The translations under genes and the position numbers were made by a program. Positions 59,097-64,000 of a DNA stretch of 64,000 nt are shown piece after piece; positions within the stretch are counted from its first letter, which is position 1; every line of letters begins with the position of its first letter. This DNA comes from Pseudoscleropodium purum (lineage: Eukaryota; Streptophyta; Bryopsida; Hypnales; Brachytheciaceae), in NCBI GenBank assembly GCA_963969395.1, contig OZ017796.1, forward strand, positions 994,501 to 1,058,500, read 5' to 3'. Under the pieces are notes generated by a model. The model was not told the DNA's origin. It saw nothing but the letters and a program-made list of their open reading frames with translations, and did no database searches.

Positions 59097-59771
59097 ACTA
59101 GTCCTCTGTACATAAATAGGCCTGGGATCATGTTTTGCAGTTATATTTTGTATATGGCATACGTGCTGTAGATAGAAGCTCCGATGTAGCAGCTTCCACG
59201 GATAAACTCAGGCTATCACTGTTGCCGACTTTGAAAGGTTTTCTAACATTTTTGAAACTTACGATGACTACATCACTTGTGTAATGCTGATGTTTGGTTA
59301 TTCGATTGCTCCATTTTTGAACGTTTAGGCTAAAAATTTCATATATTTCGAAAATAGAAGTTGCAAAAATACAACGCGTCAGTACAGTAGTGATCAGTCA
59401 TTGTCTTGTGTTGAAAAAGTCCAAAAATACCATAAGAAGGATATATATCCAGAATCATTCACTGAAACTGTGTTCATTACAAATAGGATTAAAAATTGAT
59501 ATTTTTCCAATCCTACAACTTTGAGGTCTCCAGTTCTGAAGTTCACGAACCGCTCATTTTCTTGTACATTTCAAGGTAAAAAACGAAAATAATTAGTAAA
59601 TGACTAACAAAGTTAAATTTTAATTCAAATATGTAGATGTTCTATCAACAAAATTATACACAATAGATGAAAATCATCTATAGTCACTTTGGAAAAAAGT
59701 TGATTAGTCATGTTTTGGTCTCTTTTGGTCTTTTAAGGTTAAGACCTCTTCTGTTAACCTTTGAATACTAA

Positions 59772-60614
59772 GAGCATTTCCATTCTTGCCTTGCATTTTT
59801 GGCCTTGAGTACAACATGTCGGGGGTTTCAAATCCACAAAAGTGAACTGTGTTCTATAACTCCTCCAACCATACTCACCTTCAATCACTAGGCTACATCA
59901 CTATTCATACTATTAAATACTTGCAGTTACCTTGGGACTTGGGAATTTGGTGTATGCTTGTGTATTTTGGATGTAGTTGCGAGTTAGAGAGTGTACAAAG
60001 GAGATCAAGACAAGAATCCTCTAACAACAATGAAGGTTGGAGGAGAGTGAGCGGGTTCTAGAGGCTTCAAGCCAAATCACTTATTTTTCTGTAGTTGGGG
60101 TTCCAAGGCTTTAGAGCATGTTCATGAGGGGGAGGAAAATTACCCAAGCTCAGCATATTCTGGCCTAAGACTCGGCCCAGGGTAAGAATAGAGATGTTCT
60201 TACCCTGAATTAGGTCCTAGGTTGGAGTACGCTAAGTCCGAGCAATTTTCCTCCCCCCTTGTGAACATGCTCTAAAGCCGTGGGACCTCAACCACGGAAA
60301 AACAAGTGACTTGGCCTGAAGCTTCTAGAACCCGTTCACTCTCCCACAACCTTCATTGTTGTTAGAGGATTCTTGTCTTGATCTCCTTTATACACTTTCT
60401 AACTCACAACTACATCCAAAATATACAAGCAGATACCAAGCTCCCAAGTCCCAAGGTGACTGTAAGTATTTAATAGTATGAATAGTGATGCAGTCCAATG
60501 ATTGAAGGTGAGTATGGCTGGGGGAGTTATGGAACATGGTTCACTTTTGTGGATTTGGAACCCTCCATATGTTGTATTCAAGGTTAGAAATATAGGGCAA
60601 GAATAGAGATGCTC
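59772..60614. mobile_element. 843-bp foldback element (PIF/Harbinger-like long-TIR)
   Basis: Nearly the whole element is an inverted repeat with arms of about 390-400 bp at roughly 85-90% identity by eye. The ends read GAGCATTTCCATTCTTGCC and the complement of GAGCATCTCTATTCTTGCC, with TAA on each side (59769-59771 and 60615-60617), the 3-bp target duplication typical of PIF/Harbinger elements. A central segment contains extra copies of the terminal AGAATAGAGATG motif. It encodes nothing; a transcript would form a long double-stranded stem. Confidence 0.8.
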
Positions 60615-60619
60615 TAAGG

Positions 60620-63600
60620 CGGACATTTTGTGTCTGACAAATGATATGGATTCAAATTGTACAAGATAAAAGTGCAACTATTCATCCTCAAAATTTGTTT
60701 TGGGAAGGGAAGATTTTCTACATCAATTTGACTTGCAATGACTACTTTTGCATTTTGGAGACTAATAATTCACATGGTAATAGAGAAAGATGATTTCGAG
60801 GATCACCCCTTCAATGTTTAAGTGTTAAATGAGAATTTCAATCACACTAATGTGCCCTATGTGTGCAATTGCATATGAGTTAACTTCTAAAAAAATTAAA
60901 AACCAAGAAAGTTTTCTAAATGTTTAGAACTTCACATTTGATAAGATGAATGATCCTATTGATTACAAACATAAACATTGAAAGGTGCACAAGTTCATTA
61001 CAATTTTAGGGAAAAAAAAAATTTGACTTTGAAAGGTACAATATAGTCCATTATATGGTATTTTGGATCAAATTTAATACTATCATCTAAAGCATTTGGA
61101 ATTAGGTCAAAGCATATTCAAGTAAGAGAATAAGCCTTATAGTTGAATCATGTACTACATCCAAATGGTCACTACTATAGCTAGTAGACATTATATATTT
61201 TGTTATCTACATACCATCTTTTTTTCAAAATCCTTATTATCATATCTTGTACTAAATAAATGCTTTTAAGAGAATAAAGTGAAAGTGAAAGAAAATGGAT
61301 ACCATATTTGTGAAATAAAGGTCATTTCCAAGTGTCACTAGGTCATTACTTCATAAGCAATCAATATTTGCTTATAATAATCCTTTGATCCTATATTACA
61401 AATTCCTTTTGGTTTTTAATTTTTGTCCCAAATTACTTGTCTTCCCATGTCAAAGTCAATTTTATGATTGAAATTTTTTTTCTAGTTTCATAGGTGAATC
61501 AATAATATTTAAATGATTGTTTTATATTTACATATATATTATAAAGAGCTTTATCAAATCCATAATAAATGCATCGTCATGGAAAATGATTAGCAAGTTG
61601 GGAAGGAGGGTGTATATACCTGTGTGACTTTTTGTTTGTATGAACCATGTATTTTTATAGTGTTGCAAATAAAAAGAAGTATAGTCAATCTACTAAAAAC
61701 TTATGTGATGTTTATTATAGCACAAAATGTATAGCTATCCTCATAATTGAAAAAATTGTGCAATGTAGAAACAACATGGGATTTGAACCTTACTTCCACG
61801 GCTTGCACTTTGATCAATTGAAGGTATATATTGGAAATTTATCATTTTTTTTTATCTTGGGAAAATAATTTTCTTAGGAATTACGAGAAATGTTTCAAAA
61901 AATGAAAAATCACATGTTTCATGTTGCATTTCAAATGATCTTTGATGTTTTAAAATTTTAAAAATCATGTCAATAGTAGCTATCATGCACTTTCAAATAC
62001 ATTTTAACTCCAAAAGCTCCTTGCAAGTTGAAAAAGTTTCTTAAGAAATTGGGTATTTAAATTGAAGTATCAAATTTAGGTATAGAAATTAGAAAAATAA
62101 TCAAACTTCTAGAAAATTTAATTTTTATATAAATCCAACAATTGAAAAAATGCAATTTTCTCTAGTTTGGATTTTGAATGTCACACTACTATATCATTTG
62201 GGGTGCCTCAAGTACCTTAGTGAGCGAGAAAGACCTTGGGAGTGACTCCTCAAGCCTTACAATAGTCTAGAAAGGGAGAAATGAGAGACTCTTGAGCAAA
62301 AAGGGTGCAATTTGAAGGAAATGGTAGAGTGTCATTCAATCTTAAAAATCTCTTGAAAAGATGCTTTTAACTGTTCAAAGAATGCATGATTTGGACAAGT
62401 GAGCTGAAAATTATGGCCATTCAAAGTTAGGGGTGTCCTAGCGACGCCGGAACACTTAAGGGGTTCAAGGGGGTTGCTTCTAGGGAATATTTCTTAGAAT
62501 AAGGCATGTGACATGCAATGGGAAAGCTATGAATACAAAAAAGCTAAAAGGACAAGAATTACGAGGTTCTAAGTTATGAGTAAAAAATTACGGCCTAAGA
62601 GAAGGGTCGTGGTGAAGACAAAATGGCCTCATCCGGTGGACCCAAATCTTTGGAGGATCATAATTTTGTGAGAACTTGTCTAAATGGGGCAAGTGAGTAA
62701 TTGATGGGCATGTATTCAACAAGTAGATATCCAAAATGGACTCGCATGTGAGATTTGGAACCATGGTCGTAAAGTTACACTATTTGAAAATTCGGGAGTT
62801 CAAATGGTGACATAACTTGGTGATTTTGGTTGGAAATGGGTGGTTTTCCTAAACCCAAGTGAGTTTGGGAATTGTCTTTGGGAAGTGTCTTTGATACACA
62901 AAGGGGGGGGGGGGGTGCCGAATGCTACAAAAGGTACTACAAGAGGGGTTGGTCTCCTTCGTGGAGCCTTACTGAGTCCTAATGACTCAAGGTTGGTGAT
63001 AAAACTTCACCAACGCCTCTAAAGCACCATAGGACATTTGTGTTTGTGTCCCGTAGCATCAGTTGAGGGAAGTCCCATTCCTTTTTAGGCCACTCTTGAT
63101 GTGTCCCTACTTGTGAGTTTTGTTTAGCCTTGGTACTAGATAATAGCAAATATACAATGGGCTAGCATGGAATGGGGTAACACTTAAGGGTGGTTAGGGG
63201 AGTGGTGAGTAGTGCCATCACAAGTTCTAGCACATTAAAATGGAAGTTTCGCCCCATGTTACCATGTAACATACCCAGTGTCATGAATAGAATGTATATT
63301 AGTAATTCTGAAAATTAGGATTTAGAAATGTGAGTTGGAAATGAGAACTAATGATGTAAGTGCGTGGCATGTGCAATATTAATCTGTTGTGACCCAAGTG
63401 AGGTTGGAAATGAAGTGTGGTAAACCCATTGAGTAATGAAGAATTGTTTTGAGCAATGAAATGTCATTTAGGCCACAACATTGGAGCCCCTACTTAGATA
63501 TGAGGAGGGCACCATCATTTTCTTTGAAAATTTGTATAATTATTTGTAACTTGAGGCATTACTAAAATCTCCCTTATAAAGGAATTTTGAGTTATGGGCC

Positions 63601-64000
63601 TCAAGAACCCAACAAAGCACATTGTCAAAATTTGGGGGAATTTTGAAAAAAACATTCCACTCTACTTTGCAAACTTTGTTCTCGCATATACCATAGTACC
63701 TATTCAATTTTGGCAAAAAAAAAACTGTTTTGAAAGATATCGTAATTTCAAAAAATTATTATGATGATTGCCAAAAATCTTGAAAACCTAGAACACTGAT
63801 TGCCGAAATCAATGGAAATATGTGAGTACCTACGGTTTAGTAATCTTGCCAAAATCGTAAAGAATTAAATGACCAAGTTGTTTTAAGAAAACAAAAAACC
63901 AATGTAATAGAAGGTACAATATAAAGTCCAATGATCATCAACATCAAGAATTTTGTTGATAAACACACCTAGGAAGCTCTTCATTGAAATTGAGTAGGAG
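60620..64000. other. AT-rich repeat DNA to the window end, no gene
   Basis: 63728-63998 is a diverged direct copy of 19612-19890. A poly-G run of about 13 lies near 62902-62914. Between 62170 and 63500 the sequence is less AT-rich and resembles non-coding retroelement DNA (long stop-rich frames, TGG-rich phrases), but no domain could be read. Confidence 0.45.

Noticed and set aside
62902..62914. Poly-G run as a possible G-quadruplex
   Set aside because: A single homopolymer run in repeat DNA, most likely slippage; no further G-tracts beside it to make a regulated quadruplex.
1..64000. tRNA genes and CRISPR arrays
   Set aside because: No box A/box B pair with a foldable cloverleaf was seen, and no regularly spaced direct repeats with unique spacers exist; the DNA is plant nuclear.

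Overview
The window reads as nuclear DNA of a land plant with a large, AT-rich, repeat-laden genome. The evidence is GT-AG introns, a plant-type proteasome beta-3 relic, a LURP-one-related gene, small cysteine-rich metallothioneins, a dehydrin-like protein, and plant hAT, chromovirus Ty3/gypsy, CACTA-like and MITE remnants. The modular metallothioneins and the GC-rich genes set in about one-third-GC DNA suggest a seed-free plant (bryophyte or similar), but this is inference and I cannot name the species.

Layout. 1-2.7 kb is AT-rich DNA without a gene. 2.7-6 kb is a low-copy island with metallothionein gene A (minus), a divergent TATA-preceded 52-codon reading frame (plus) and an unresolved broken-looking coding stretch. 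6-11 kb is repeat-derived. 11.5-13.9 kb holds metallothionein gene B (minus) with a recognisable promoter. 15.4-16.1 kb holds an unidentified, frameshifted coding stretch with an internal duplication. 16-23 kb is old repeats. 23.9-25.7 kb is a proteasome beta-3 pseudogene that keeps its seven-exon structure but carries a 13-nt deletion and an in-frame stop. 27.06-27.55 kb is a possible three-exon gene with introns of only 36-38 nt. 28.5-29.6 kb is a two-exon dehydrin-like gene (minus). 32.3-46.4 kb is a dead chromovirus Ty3/gypsy element (minus) split by a 9571-bp hAT transposon at 34642-44212. 49.5-50.3 kb has a perfect-ended miniature hairpin element and a weak reading frame. 56.5-59.1 kb is an intact four-exon LURP-one-related gene (plus). 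59.8-60.6 kb is an 843-bp foldback element. The rest is AT-rich repeat DNA.

The most striking object is the hAT element. It has CAGGGTTGAC terminal inverted repeats and an 8-bp target duplication (7 of 8 matching), and it disrupts the gypsy reverse transcriptase at a single codon. Between its ends lie a hAT transposase (minus) and, divergently, an intact 497-codon protein-kinase-like gene (plus) that keeps the ATP-binding lysine, the catalytic-loop D and N and the metal-binding D. Each gene is bracketed on both sides by GC-rich arrays of CGTCCG-type repeats, so the element has an array-gene-array / array-gene-array mirror layout. A transposon carrying a full-length kinase under the same repeat arrays that mark its ends is the best candidate here for an undescribed system.
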